A stretch of DNA of 64,000 nucleotides from a virus, in IMG/VR virus record IMGVR_UViG_3300023199_000051, positions 62,001 through 126,000 of that record, one strand, 5' to 3'. The notes below the pieces were generated by a model. It saw only the letters and a list, made by a program, of their open reading frames with translations. It did not search any database and was not told the origin of the DNA. Each line of letters starts with the position of its first letter. The stretch's first letter is position 1. The position numbers and the translations under genes are program-made. Below are positions 48,300-56,555 of this stretch, one piece after another.

Positions 48300-48742
48300 T
48301 GTTGCTCACGATTACCGTCCGACCTCCACCCTTGGCGCGTGGCCTTGACGCCACGTCGGACACCTACAAGGTCGAAGTACCCCTCGCGGCTGCTTCTCAC
48401 GCAGCCAAGAAGGCAGACAGCAGCGACGCTGCGAAGGCCGGTGGCCGTGTCAGCTTCTGCTTGGGGTTCAACCTCGGGGCGCCTAAGCTGACTCAGGCAG
48501 TCGCAGCGCTGGCAGCCATGGACCACAGCGGCTTCCGGGTAAAGGTGGTGCCAGATGGCTCGGCCTCGTTCGTATTCCATGGGGACCGCGTTGTGAAGAT
48601 CAACAGCGGCGACAGGGGCTACACAGCGCAGATCTTCGCCACGGCCTCTTCGAGTGCCGCTGCCTACGTGGAAGACGACTTGGATGAGCTGCAAGCCTTC
48701 GCGTCCGCCTTCGAGCAGAGATGGTGGAACCACCTTCAGTAG
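48299..48742 (+). CDS. Hypothetical protein in fibre operon
   Basis: 147 aa; ATG at 48299 overlaps the upstream stop (TGATG) with CTGGAG ahead. Alpha/beta composition: LLTITVRPPPLARGLD at the N-terminus, FRVKVVPDGSASFVFHGDRV, and an acidic-aromatic C-terminus (DDLDELQAFASAFEQRWWNH). Coupled to the fibre gene; could be a chaperone or adaptor. Unrecognised. Confidence 0.72.
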   Translation: MLLTITVRPPPLARGLDATSDTYKVEVPLAAASHAAKKADSSDAAKAGGRVSFCLGFNLGAPKLTQAVAALAAMDHSGFRVKVVPDGSASFVFHGDRVVKINSGDRGYTAQIFATASSSAAAYVEDDLDELQAFASAFEQRWWNHLQ

Positions 48743-48772
48743 CCTACACACCACCTCAGCTGAGAGGCAGCC

Positions 48773-49213
48773 ATGAAGTCCATCCAGAACAGCAGCGGCC
48801 AGCGCGTCGGTGCCACTGCCACCTACACCCAGGAGACCACTGACGCAACGGCGAACGTCGTTATGGACCTGGAGAGTGGGTCCATGCCAGCGCTGGCTAC
48901 TGAAGTAGGTGTAGGCAGCACGGAAGCAGCCGTGCTCGTCGCCGACCTCATCGGCATCAACGAGGGGGTAAACAAAGTGTCAGCATTTCGCTTGACGGCC
49001 ATTGTGAAAGGGGACGGTGCTGGTGCCTGGGCCCCGGTCGGTGCTGCCAGCGCCACCGTGGCGGACGAGATCGGCGGTGGCGGAGCTGTGAGTGGCAACA
49101 TTCATGTGGATGCTAGCGGACGTCCGATTGTCCGTGTGACCGGAGACGCTGACACCAACATCAAGTGGCGTGCTTCAATGCGTGCCACAGCCATCAGCCA
49201 GGCCGCTGTGTAG
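48773..49213 (+). CDS. Small spike-like protein related to the fibre C-terminus
   Basis: 146 aa, beta-rich. Shares with the C-terminal domain of the upstream fibre gene the order TTDAT, GDGAG, an IGGGG turn and a final TNIKWRASMRAT (fibre: TTIAWRCYMTLL). Probably a stand-alone copy of the same domain, e.g. a decorating or spike protein. GAGAGG ahead of the ATG. Converges on the next gene with a 5-bp gap. Confidence 0.75.
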   Translation: MKSIQNSSGQRVGATATYTQETTDATANVVMDLESGSMPALATEVGVGSTEAAVLVADLIGINEGVNKVSAFRLTAIVKGDGAGAWAPVGAASATVADEIGGGGAVSGNIHVDASGRPIVRVTGDADTNIKWRASMRATAISQAAV

Positions 49214-49218
49214 TCTGG

Positions 49219-49740
49219 CTACTTCTTCGACTTCGACTGCAGCTTCTCGATGATCTTCATCAGGAGCATGCCGCCAGCTACCCCGGCCACGAGCACGACG
49301 AGGATCATGAGGCCGGAGCCCTTGAGGGTCGACACGACACGCTTGAGCTTGGTCTCGGCGGCCGGCGACAAGTCGACTTCATGCTTGAGGATCGCACCGC
49401 TGCGAGGTTCCTGGTAGCCGCCGATCTGAGTCTGCGAACCGGCACCCTGGCTGATAGGAACCAGCGCGTACCCAGGTGGAATGGCAGGAGGTTCGCTCTG
49501 AGGGGAGAAGAATACCTGCTCGGCACGGTCTTGCGACTGCGGCGGGAAGCGCCACGTCTGCCCCGAGTAGGCGAGGTGGCTTCCAGAGGAGGCGCCAGGG
49601 ACGTTGTCGAGTACACGACCGCCGTAGGTGTGACCTTGCCCGGTGATGGGGCCCCTGCGCAGCCTCCTCCGTCCCGAGGGCCGACGCCGTAGTCGGCGGA
49701 TACGGCCCAAGACGACCCGATCGCTGCGTCGTTGCGTCAC
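49219..49740 (-). CDS. Basic protein with C-terminal membrane anchor
   Basis: 173 aa, GTG behind AGGAG. Arg-rich N-terminus (GRIRRLRRRPSGRRRLRRG), disordered middle with Ser, Gln and Pro, and one TM segment at the C-terminus (GLMILVVLVAGVAGGMLLM) followed by a lysine tail (KSKK). The same layout as the 177-aa protein at 9116-9649. Fits a virion membrane protein with nucleic-acid-facing N-terminus. Confidence 0.78.
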   Translation of the reverse strand: MTQRRSDRVVLGRIRRLRRRPSGRRRLRRGPITGQGHTYGGRVLDNVPGASSGSHLAYSGQTWRFPPQSQDRAEQVFFSPQSEPPAIPPGYALVPISQGAGSQTQIGGYQEPRSGAILKHEVDLSPAAETKLKRVVSTLKGSGLMILVVLVAGVAGGMLLMKIIEKLQSKSKK

Positions 49741-49768
49741 AGAAGACTCCTGCTGGTAGCTACGCGCC

Positions 49769-50119
49769 CTAGTCTAACGTGTCCGACGGCACCGCGTCCC
49801 CTAGAAGAAGGCGCCCGGTCTCAGCCGCTCGCTTGGTGGCCCACGACACAGCTGTGCAGGACAGCATCTTTCGGGCTGAAGGCTGGAGATCATCAAGTGT
49901 CAGGGGTGCCCACTCGCTGTAGTCCAGGGAGTCCGTGCTGACGGCGTACACCCAGCCATGCTGGGTGTGATAGTGCACCGACACCGTGGTTCCGTAGTCG
50001 ATGACATCACCAAGCAGGCGTGGGAGCTGTCTTGGATGGAGATCGCACAGCGCGTCTTGTAGGGCTGCAGTGAGGACGCGCTTGAGGCGCATCGGCCCAG
50101 GTCGGGTAGCTACGGACAT
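49769..50119 (-). CDS. Hypothetical protein
   Basis: 116 aa; ATG 5 nt after the stop of the ATPase gene with GAGAAGG as ribosome site, so co-transcribed. Contains RVLTAALQDALCDLHPRQLP, VSVHYHTQHGWVYAVSTDS and a helical C-terminus. No domain recognised. Confidence 0.72.
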   Translation of the reverse strand: MSVATRPGPMRLKRVLTAALQDALCDLHPRQLPRLLGDVIDYGTTVSVHYHTQHGWVYAVSTDSLDYSEWAPLTLDDLQPSARKMLSCTAVSWATKRAAETGRLLLGDAVPSDTLD

Positions 50120-50123
50120 ACCG

Positions 50124-51467
50124 CTAGACCTTCTCGGCGTCCTTGTTGTTGGCCGGGTTCGGCTTCTGGGGGCCCGCGATCTGGTACATGGTCGTCGTGC
50201 CTGCGGCGACCTGCTTGATCATCCCCTGCTCCAGCAGCGTCTCGATGACGGGACGCACCCGCTTCACGAGCACCTTGGCATCCTTCGAGATCGTGCCGAC
50301 CGAGCAAGGCTGCTGCTTGCTGACGATGTTGAGCACACGGCGGCGGAGCAGCATCTCGGGCGACTGCGCCAGGTTCTCCTGGATGTTGAGGACGCTGGTC
50401 ATGTGCAGGTGCACGATGCGCTCCGCGTTGATCACGTCTTCGAGTGTGATCTGAATTGTAGGGCGTTCGAGTGGATCCGGTGGGGGTGCATCCTCCGACA
50501 GGTTGTTGACGTACGTGCACACGCCGAGCAACAAACTCACCTTGGCCATCATCGTCGGGGCACGAGCGATGACACCCCGCGATTCATCATCGGCATCCAT
50601 CTCGTGGAGTGCGACGTGGTCGATCTGCCGAGCGCGGTTCTCGAAGTGCTGCTGTGCCTTGTCAGTGAAGTAGCTCTCCCCGCCTGGGCTGTACTCGTAC
50701 AGGCGAAAGAGGTGGTCGATCATGCGCTGCTTGCCATCAGGATCCGGTGTGAGGTTGAGCTTGAAGGTGTCCCGCTTGCCGCAGAAGAGCATCCACCGAG
50801 CGAAGAAACCCGCGGTGAGGTCTTGCGGCTCCAGGTACCGCTCCAGGTACCCCGGTGCGCATGCTGCGAGGATGGACAGGTTGTGGTCCTCGATCTCCGT
50901 CTCGCGGTAGGCCGTGATGCGCGACAAGGGCTCTCCGTCGTAGGCGTCGGTGTAGGACTGCTTGACGGCGTTGAGGTAGTTGCGCCCGTGCGCCTGAGAC
51001 AGGAAGCGTGAGAACTCGGGCTCGGGGATGATCTGCTGGCTCTGCCTCTCCAGGGAACGGAGCAGCCCCTCGTGGGAACCAGGGCTGAGGCCTACGCGGT
51101 CGGGGCACACCTTCCGCAGCAGCTTGAGCCCCATCTTCATCGTGGTCGACTTGCGGTTGATGACCGAGTCCCCGACGAGCATGGTGTAGAGGTTGGGACT
51201 CAGCTCGCCGCCGGGCCAGATGACACCGAGGCCCGGTGAGCAGCAGACGCTCACTAGGGACAGCGCGACGCCAAGGTGGTACACGGTGGGCGCGTCGGTT
51301 CTGGTGGAAGCCCACTCCACATACTCATGGATGAACCCGCTGCTGGGCAGGATGGCGCGTACGGTGGCGTTGGGGACGATGAAGGAGGAGGCAGGATCAG
51401 AGGCGGCCACAGGGGCTCCTGTGTATGGGGGGTGTTCCGGTGGTGGTGCTGAAGGGGCGAGAGACAT
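50124..51467 (-). CDS. DUF3987-like ATPase, probably replication-related
   Basis: 447 aa. NLYTMLVGDSVINRKSTTMK is a P-loop-like segment (about residue 95) of the kind seen in DUF3987/primase-associated helicases, where the GxxGK is degenerate (RKST). PEPEFSRFLSQ and ILAACAPGYLERYL fit the same family, and the C-terminus ends in a wHTH-like part (TISKDAKVLVKRVRPVIETL). ATG 51467 was preferred because the promoter at 51486-51514 would exclude GTG 51509. Divergent from the helicase at 51660, sharing a control region. Confidence 0.78.
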   Translation of the reverse strand: MSLAPSAPPPEHPPYTGAPVAASDPASSFIVPNATVRAILPSSGFIHEYVEWASTRTDAPTVYHLGVALSLVSVCCSPGLGVIWPGGELSPNLYTMLVGDSVINRKSTTMKMGLKLLRKVCPDRVGLSPGSHEGLLRSLERQSQQIIPEPEFSRFLSQAHGRNYLNAVKQSYTDAYDGEPLSRITAYRETEIEDHNLSILAACAPGYLERYLEPQDLTAGFFARWMLFCGKRDTFKLNLTPDPDGKQRMIDHLFRLYEYSPGGESYFTDKAQQHFENRARQIDHVALHEMDADDESRGVIARAPTMMAKVSLLLGVCTYVNNLSEDAPPPDPLERPTIQITLEDVINAERIVHLHMTSVLNIQENLAQSPEMLLRRRVLNIVSKQQPCSVGTISKDAKVLVKRVRPVIETLLEQGMIKQVAAGTTTMYQIAGPQKPNPANNKDAEKV

Positions 51468-51485
51468 CTCCCCAGGACAGCCTGA

Positions 51486-51514
51486 CGACTTTACCCCTGC
51501 GACTGACACATGAC
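51486..51514 (-). promoter_or_regulatory. Promoter of the DUF3987-like gene
   Basis: Minus strand: TTGTCA (51509-51514), 17-nt spacer, TAAAGT (51486-51491). The -35 box overlaps TGACACATGACA (51502-51513). Confidence 0.6.
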
Positions 51515-51607
51515 AAGAAAGTCGATGGAAGGCAGTTGGTGACGGGGATCGTGGTGATCCTCACCCCAGACTTATCCGGCTGGAGGCGGCTGCACAGGAT
51601 CTCCACA

Positions 51608-51636
51608 TTGACACATGACACCGTGTCTTCTATACC
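51608..51636 (+). promoter_or_regulatory. Promoter of the DEAH helicase gene
   Basis: Perfect TTGACA (51608-51613), 17-nt spacer, TATACC (51631-51636); RNA would start near 51643, 17 nt before the GTG. The -35 box lies in a second TGACACATGACA (51609-51620). Confidence 0.75.
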
Positions 51637-51659
51637 CGTAGTGGACCTGGACGACGACT

Positions 51660-54600
51660 GTGCGTGGACTGCAATACCGATTCGACCTGCGTGCGCCTCT
51701 GGTGGACTGGGCCGCCGAGGCCGTGGGAGCCATCCCCGGCTGCAAGGCGACCAAGGCATCGAGCAGCGACACTCCTTACCTGACGGCCTCTGTGTCAGCC
51801 GGGTGGCTGGTACAGCAGCAGCTCGAAGAGTGGGGTGTGCCGCACAGCTGTGAGCTGAAGGTCAAGAAGGCGCCAACGGTTCCCTTCGACCAGCTCGCTG
51901 TCGCACCAGAAGACTTGGAGGAGCTGAAGCCAGCATGGGCCGCCAAGGTCAAGGACTTCCAGCGTCGCGGCCTGGAGTTCCTGCAGCGCCGCCTCGGTGG
52001 ACTGGCGAAGTGGCCCTGCCTGACAGGTGACGCTGAACTGGTTGTCAACCGCGCGGGACGAGGCTTCCGAATGCGGCTGGACGACCTGGTCCACAAGGCC
52101 AACGGAGGGAAGACCAGGGGGAGGGCTTGGGACCTTGGCATACCTACACAGGTGCGCTGCATGGATGATCAAGGCACCATCATCTCAGGCGGGCTGTTGC
52201 GGGCCTTCAAGTCGGGGTCCAAGGAGGTCTTCGAGATCACTGTAGAAGATTCTGATGGGCGGCAACGCAGCTTGAAAACTACTATGGGCCACCGTTTCCT
52301 TACACCGGATGGGGAGAAGCGCCTGCGGGAGCTGGAAGCTGGCCACGAGGTCTACATCGTCGGAGCGAGGAAGAGGAAGCCGCGCGGTAAGCAGGCCGAA
52401 GGCACGCGCAAGAAGTACCTGGTGGTGTCAGCCGTTCACCACCACCCCCACGCTACTTCATGGATGCGACACCGGAAGAACCGCCCGAACCCCTACAAGG
52501 AGTCGCGCGTTCCTCTCCATCGCATCGTGTACGAAGCCCATCTCAGCGGAATCACTACGGAGCAGTTCATTGCGCGAGTGAAGGCGAACGAGCTGGAAGG
52601 ACTCACCTTCGTGGACCCTAGTGTCCATGATGTGCACTACATTGACGGTGATGCAGAAAACAACAGCATCAACAACTTGGAGCTGCTACCCGTTGGTGAT
52701 CACCAGCAGCATCATGCCCAAGAAGGTGCCTGGCGCCGTGTGCTGCCCAAAGCCGTACCGGCCCGTGTGCTTTCCATCGAGCCGAAGGGCATCCAGCCCA
52801 CCTACGACTTGATGATGGCAGGACCGCACCACAACTACGCTGCTAACGACTTCATCGTGCACAACTGCGGAGCAGGAAAGACGTTCCTGGGCATCCTGTT
52901 CAGCTTGTCCTACCCAGGCCGGACCATCATCGTCACAAGGGCATCAACGACGCACCAGTGGGCGGGGCAGTTTCGCAAGTTCTGCCAGGACGGCGCGGTC
53001 AAGGTAGCCGTGCTCGACGGCACGAGAGGGTTCAGGGCCAAGCGAGCACCGAAGCAGACATACACATCGTGGGTCCGCATGCACTTCGAGGCGGAGTCTC
53101 CGGGCCGCATTGCGAGTCTCCGAGAGCAGCGGTCGGAGAGCGGACGGCGCAAGGCCATCACCAAGGCGTTTCGGCGCGTGCTTCGGGCCTTGTTCGAGGC
53201 CGGTCCAGAAGGATGCGCTGTGCGGGATCTACCGGGGTCAAGCGGTGCCGTGAGGAATGCCCTGTCCCGGTTTGAAGATGCGGGCCTGGTCGAGAGGCAC
53301 GACAAGCCAGACAATTCCGCCTGGAAGCCGTGGGTGGTGCGCAGCACCTTCACGGACCGGATCATTTCCTGGCACGATGGCTACGAGGGCCCCATGCTCA
53401 AGTCTGGCGAGGTGACATCGCTGTCCCTCATCGAGCAGGCGGAAGATGCGAAGCCCGCTAAGCGTGCCCACGCGCGAGCGCTGCTCCTCGCGCACAGCAA
53501 CCTCGACCGCAAGCTCATCGCAGATCGGTGCGGCATGAGCCTTGACGGGGTGCTTGATGTTCTAGGCGAGCGAGCAGCAGAAGCGAACGCTGAGATGCGT
53601 GAAGGAGTGCTGGACATCGAGGATGATACTGACGCCGTCGTAGTCGGGTGGCCCGTGCTCACAGCCAGGCGACGCGCGCTCATCAACTGGGGGAAGCAGG
53701 ATGAAGCGCCCCTCACAGTCATCCTCGACGAGAGCCACAACGCCAAGCAGTGGAGCCGCTGGCGTGCAGTCGACGAACCTGACGGGTCGGTGAGCTGGGA
53801 GCCGAAGAGCAACACATCGGCATCTGCCCTCCTGATCTGCGGAGAAGCTGAACGGGTGCTGTGCCTCACGGCAACACCGCAACCCGATCGGACCCGAGAC
53901 CTCTGGGCACAGCTCGATCTCATCGATCCGTGGTCCTTCGGCAAGTTCCGGGTCTACGCGATGCGCTATTGCGGTGCGATGTACAACGAGTACGGCATCG
54001 ACAGCCGCGGCAGTAGCAACCAGGAGGAGCTGCACAAGCGGCTCGGCTTCTACTTCCACATCGTCACCGAGGAGGAGGCCAAGCGCGAGCTGCCGCCCCT
54101 CACGCGCGACATGGTGTGGCTGCCACCGGCCGAGCTGGCTTCGGTCCGCGTCTCCAAGCAGCGATGGATGGCTGCCAAGCGGAGAGGTGCCACCGCACTG
54201 CTGGAGCTGAAGCTGTGCGTCACAGCCGCTATGAAGCACCCGTGGCTGGTGAAGCGTGTCAAGGACTGCATCCTCGATGAAGAGAAAGTCGTGCTGTTCA
54301 GCGGCCGGCGCAACGACGCTGAGAACCTGCTGGTAGCTGTGCAGGGCATGGTAGCGGCTGAGCGCAAGAAGAAGAGGCACGACAGCACTTACGACGACTT
54401 TGAGGTCTGGATGGCGCATGGTGGACAGTCGAACAAGGAGCGTGCCGAGATCCTGAAAGCCTACATCGCACACGACGGGCCGGGGCTCATCATTGGGACC
54501 ATCGACGCTTGGGGGGAAGCCATCGACGGCCTGCAGAGCACGAACCGGGCACTGATCTCCATGCTGCCTTGGAACCACGGCAAGCTCATCCAGCTCGAAG

Positions 54601-54860
54601 GCCGCTTCGACCGCTTGGGGGGCAAGGTGGCCACTACGCTGGAGTACGTGATCGCCGAGATGACGGTCGACGAAGACGTGCTCGACCACGTGGTAGTGAA
54701 GGCGGAAGATGCGGGGGAAGTGCTCGGTGATGGAGAGCTGATCGAGATGAGCGCAGTCCTCGACGGCGTCCAAGACGAAGAAGAGATACTCAAAGGCTTC
54801 GCCGCCAAGCTGCTCGCCGCTGAGAAGAAGCGCAAAGAGAAGAGGGAGCAAGCAGCATGA
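51660..54860 (+). CDS. DEAH-box SF2 helicase, intein-containing precursor
   Basis: 1066 aa precursor, 783 after splicing; GTG start. The P-loop is restored by splicing as LAKWP-CGAGKTFLGI. Further motifs: LDESH (about residue 690, DExH), CLTATPQPDR (about 735) and QLEGRFDRLGG (about 980), all typical of SF2 helicases of the phage UvsW/XPB-like type. A large insert between motifs I and II contains a wHTH-like stretch (RDLPGSSGAVRNALSRFED). Very likely acts in replication or recombination at the start of the early region. Confidence 0.9.
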   Translation: MRGLQYRFDLRAPLVDWAAEAVGAIPGCKATKASSSDTPYLTASVSAGWLVQQQLEEWGVPHSCELKVKKAPTVPFDQLAVAPEDLEELKPAWAAKVKDFQRRGLEFLQRRLGGLAKWPCLTGDAELVVNRAGRGFRMRLDDLVHKANGGKTRGRAWDLGIPTQVRCMDDQGTIISGGLLRAFKSGSKEVFEITVEDSDGRQRSLKTTMGHRFLTPDGEKRLRELEAGHEVYIVGARKRKPRGKQAEGTRKKYLVVSAVHHHPHATSWMRHRKNRPNPYKESRVPLHRIVYEAHLSGITTEQFIARVKANELEGLTFVDPSVHDVHYIDGDAENNSINNLELLPVGDHQQHHAQEGAWRRVLPKAVPARVLSIEPKGIQPTYDLMMAGPHHNYAANDFIVHNCGAGKTFLGILFSLSYPGRTIIVTRASTTHQWAGQFRKFCQDGAVKVAVLDGTRGFRAKRAPKQTYTSWVRMHFEAESPGRIASLREQRSESGRRKAITKAFRRVLRALFEAGPEGCAVRDLPGSSGAVRNALSRFEDAGLVERHDKPDNSAWKPWVVRSTFTDRIISWHDGYEGPMLKSGEVTSLSLIEQAEDAKPAKRAHARALLLAHSNLDRKLIADRCGMSLDGVLDVLGERAAEANAEMREGVLDIEDDTDAVVVGWPVLTARRRALINWGKQDEAPLTVILDESHNAKQWSRWRAVDEPDGSVSWEPKSNTSASALLICGEAERVLCLTATPQPDRTRDLWAQLDLIDPWSFGKFRVYAMRYCGAMYNEYGIDSRGSSNQEELHKRLGFYFHIVTEEEAKRELPPLTRDMVWLPPAELASVRVSKQRWMAAKRRGATALLELKLCVTAAMKHPWLVKRVKDCILDEEKVVLFSGRRNDAENLLVAVQGMVAAERKKKRHDSTYDDFEVWMAHGGQSNKERAEILKAYIAHDGPGLIIGTIDAWGEAIDGLQSTNRALISMLPWNHGKLIQLEGRFDRLGGKVATTLEYVIAEMTVDEDVLDHVVVKAEDAGEVLGDGELIEMSAVLDGVQDEEEILKGFAAKLLAAEKKRKEKREQAA
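52017..52865 (+). mobile_element. Intein with HNH-type homing endonuclease in the helicase P-loop
   Basis: 283 residues (120-402). Begins CLTGDAELVV, ends FIVHN, followed by Cys of CGAGKT. Block B is TTMGHRFLTPDG. A central VPLHRIVYEAHLSG and HYIDGDAENNSINNLELL with QQHH form an HNH-type nuclease (DGDxxNNxxxNL). Unrelated to the LAGLIDADG intein at 22928 but inserted at the equivalent point of another helicase. Confidence 0.93.
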
Positions 54861-54970
54861 GACATCTCCTCCACAAGCACGTCTGCCTGTACCGCATCGA
54901 CATCGGCTTAGGGCTCGTCGCCTTCACCCTCTTCTACACTGCGGCTGAGGTGTACTGTGCCACGCCCTGA
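54857..54970 (+). CDS. Very small membrane protein
   Basis: 37 aa. ATG overlaps the helicase stop (ATGA) and the end overlaps the next gene. Hydrophobic second half (IGLGLVAFTLFYTAAEVY) could span a membrane. Supported mainly by its tight coupling on both sides. Confidence 0.45.
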   Translation: MRHLLHKHVCLYRIDIGLGLVAFTLFYTAAEVYCATP

Positions 54971-55604
54971 CATCGACCTTGACGATCCGCACTATCCCGA
55001 GCCCCAGGTCATTCCGATGGGTGCTGGGCGCTGCCACGTCGACAATGGAGCTGTAACCATCTGGGTAGCTGGTGCGGACGAGGGCATCGAGGTGGTCGAG
55101 GGAGACCTCATCGAGGCCTGCATCACCGAGCTGGTGGACAGTGAAGAGGACGTGCGTCGTCGCTACCGCGCCATGAAGCACGGCCCTCGCCCAGAAAAGC
55201 CGCGAGCTGAGTGGCTGGGCGGTTGGATGTCCTGTGCCTTCGACCCCCCGCTCGACAAGCCCCACTTCATGGCGGCTCGCGCACGGTACTACCAGGTGCT
55301 CCAGACAGGCATGTGGTTGCGGCGTGTAGGATCTGGGTGTGCGCTGCGCCAGCTTGACATCCCCGAGCTGGAGAAGGGCACATGCTGGGGCCCCGTCCGA
55401 GCAACCGACTTCCGAGGGACGCCCTGCTCTTGGATGCTGGGATACGTCTGGCAGATCCGCAAAGGCGTCTACCTACTGGCCGAGCCATACGAGCAGCTGC
55501 CAAGCGGCTTTCGCCACCACAACCTCTCAACAGGACCCTGGCGCTTCACCTTCGAGGGTGAGCCGGCCGTGACCACCTTCGAGACCATTCGGGAGCAGAC
55601 ATGA
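54957..55604 (+). CDS. Hypothetical protein
   Basis: 215 aa, GTG start with GAGG upstream. Acidic N-terminus (DIDLDDPHYPEPQ), then alpha/beta with several Trp and Cys (WLGGWMSCAFDPPLD, GTCWGPVRATDF, CSWMLGYVWQIRKGVYLLAE). No domain recognised. Early operon member between the helicase and zinc-ribbon genes; overlap with the next gene is 4 bp. Confidence 0.72.
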   Translation: MPRPDIDLDDPHYPEPQVIPMGAGRCHVDNGAVTIWVAGADEGIEVVEGDLIEACITELVDSEEDVRRRYRAMKHGPRPEKPRAEWLGGWMSCAFDPPLDKPHFMAARARYYQVLQTGMWLRRVGSGCALRQLDIPELEKGTCWGPVRATDFRGTPCSWMLGYVWQIRKGVYLLAEPYEQLPSGFRHHNLSTGPWRFTFEGEPAVTTFETIREQT

Positions 55605-55990
55605 GACGACGCCGACCCCCTGGCGCCACACCTATGCTCGGTGGGGGCCCCCCTCAGCGCTCCCTGCCACCTCCACTCTGCCCAGAGTGCGGGGCTGCCG
55701 CAAAGATAGCACCTGGCTCAGCCCGTGTAGGTACGCCGACCATCGCAGCGTGCTCCCAGTGTGGGATCACCTTCCAGGCCACGTTGACCTGGCAGCTGCC
55801 CGAGCGGGCAACAGCTGAGGCTGCACTCAAGCCTCAAGATAACGACTGCGACGACGGCACTCGGAAGGCGGTAGCAGCTATGATCAACGTGCTCGAAGGC
55901 CACGCACACTTCCACCCCCAGGATCGGATCAAGGGCTGCGTCGTGTGCCAAGCCATCATGAAGGGCGAAGCGGTTCTTCAGCAGCTGTAG
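55601..55990 (+). CDS. Zinc-ribbon protein
   Basis: 129 aa, ATG overlapping the upstream stop. CPEC and CSQC (residues about 27-30 and 52-55) make a four-Cys zinc ribbon. A second part has HAHFHPQDRIKGCVVC, which may be another metal site. Basic Pro-rich N-terminus. Probably binds nucleic acid or a protein partner. Confidence 0.75.
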   Translation: MRRRRPPGATPMLGGGPPQRSLPPPLCPECGAAAKIAPGSARVGTPTIAACSQCGITFQATLTWQLPERATAEAALKPQDNDCDDGTRKAVAAMINVLEGHAHFHPQDRIKGCVVCQAIMKGEAVLQQL

Positions 55991-56007
55991 CGATCAAGGA
56001 GAACACC

Positions 56008-56451
56008 ATGAAGATTGAAGAGGCACGTGCAGTGATGCAAGGAGCACTGCCAGGGTGGACCGTCGTCTGGGAAGGAGGACGCCTGTTGTACCGAGCTGCA
56101 GCTCCCAACTATGCAGAAACCGGGCTGGTGGTGGAGGGCTGCAACGTAGAGGACGTCGTCGCGCGCGTTCGGGCTGTAGAGGAGCGCCTCAGCGGAGAAG
56201 CAAGTGCTCCCATCGAGAAGGGCATTCCAACCAATGGGGGCGGCAAGCCGATCATGGGAACGCTGCCCGCCGACCCGGACGACACGGCCGAGCAGGTCCG
56301 GCGCACGGTCAGCCGCTCCCTGACGAGGAGCGATGCTGTGTCACAAGGCTTCACCGGAGAGACGTGCGTGAGGTGCGGCTCTATGGAGATGCAGAAGACC
56401 GGCACATGCTCTACATGCGTGGCCTGCGGTACTACATCAGGGTGCAGCTAG
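56008..56451 (+). CDS. Protein with class II ribonucleotide reductase-type C-terminal zinc tail
   Basis: 147 aa; ATG behind AAGGAG. The C-terminus CVRCGS-(6)-TGTCSTCVACGTTSGCS is nearly the same as the C-terminal Cys tail of B12-dependent (class II, NrdJ) ribonucleotide reductases and related enzymes (CxxCGS..xGxCxxCxxCGxxxGC). The catalytic part is absent here; residues 1-110 are a small alpha/beta domain of unknown type. May reuse the redox tail or hint at an NrdJ elsewhere in the element. Confidence 0.75.
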   Translation: MKIEEARAVMQGALPGWTVVWEGGRLLYRAAAPNYAETGLVVEGCNVEDVVARVRAVEERLSGEASAPIEKGIPTNGGGKPIMGTLPADPDDTAEQVRRTVSRSLTRSDAVSQGFTGETCVRCGSMEMQKTGTCSTCVACGTTSGCS

Positions 56452-56501
56452 CAGCGAAGCCATGCACGATTGTATCCATTCAACCTTGTCTATCAGTGGG
56501 T

Positions 56502-56516
56502 GTGCGCAGTACGCAC
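56502..56516. repeat. GTGCG/CGCAC inverted repeat upstream of the lipoprotein gene
   Basis: GTGCGCAGTACGCAC, symmetric around AGT, 40 nt before the start of the MopE-type gene; possible operator. Confidence 0.45.
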
Positions 56517-56555
56517 GGCGACAGTTTAAGTTGACGGTGTAGCCTGGAGGCATCT

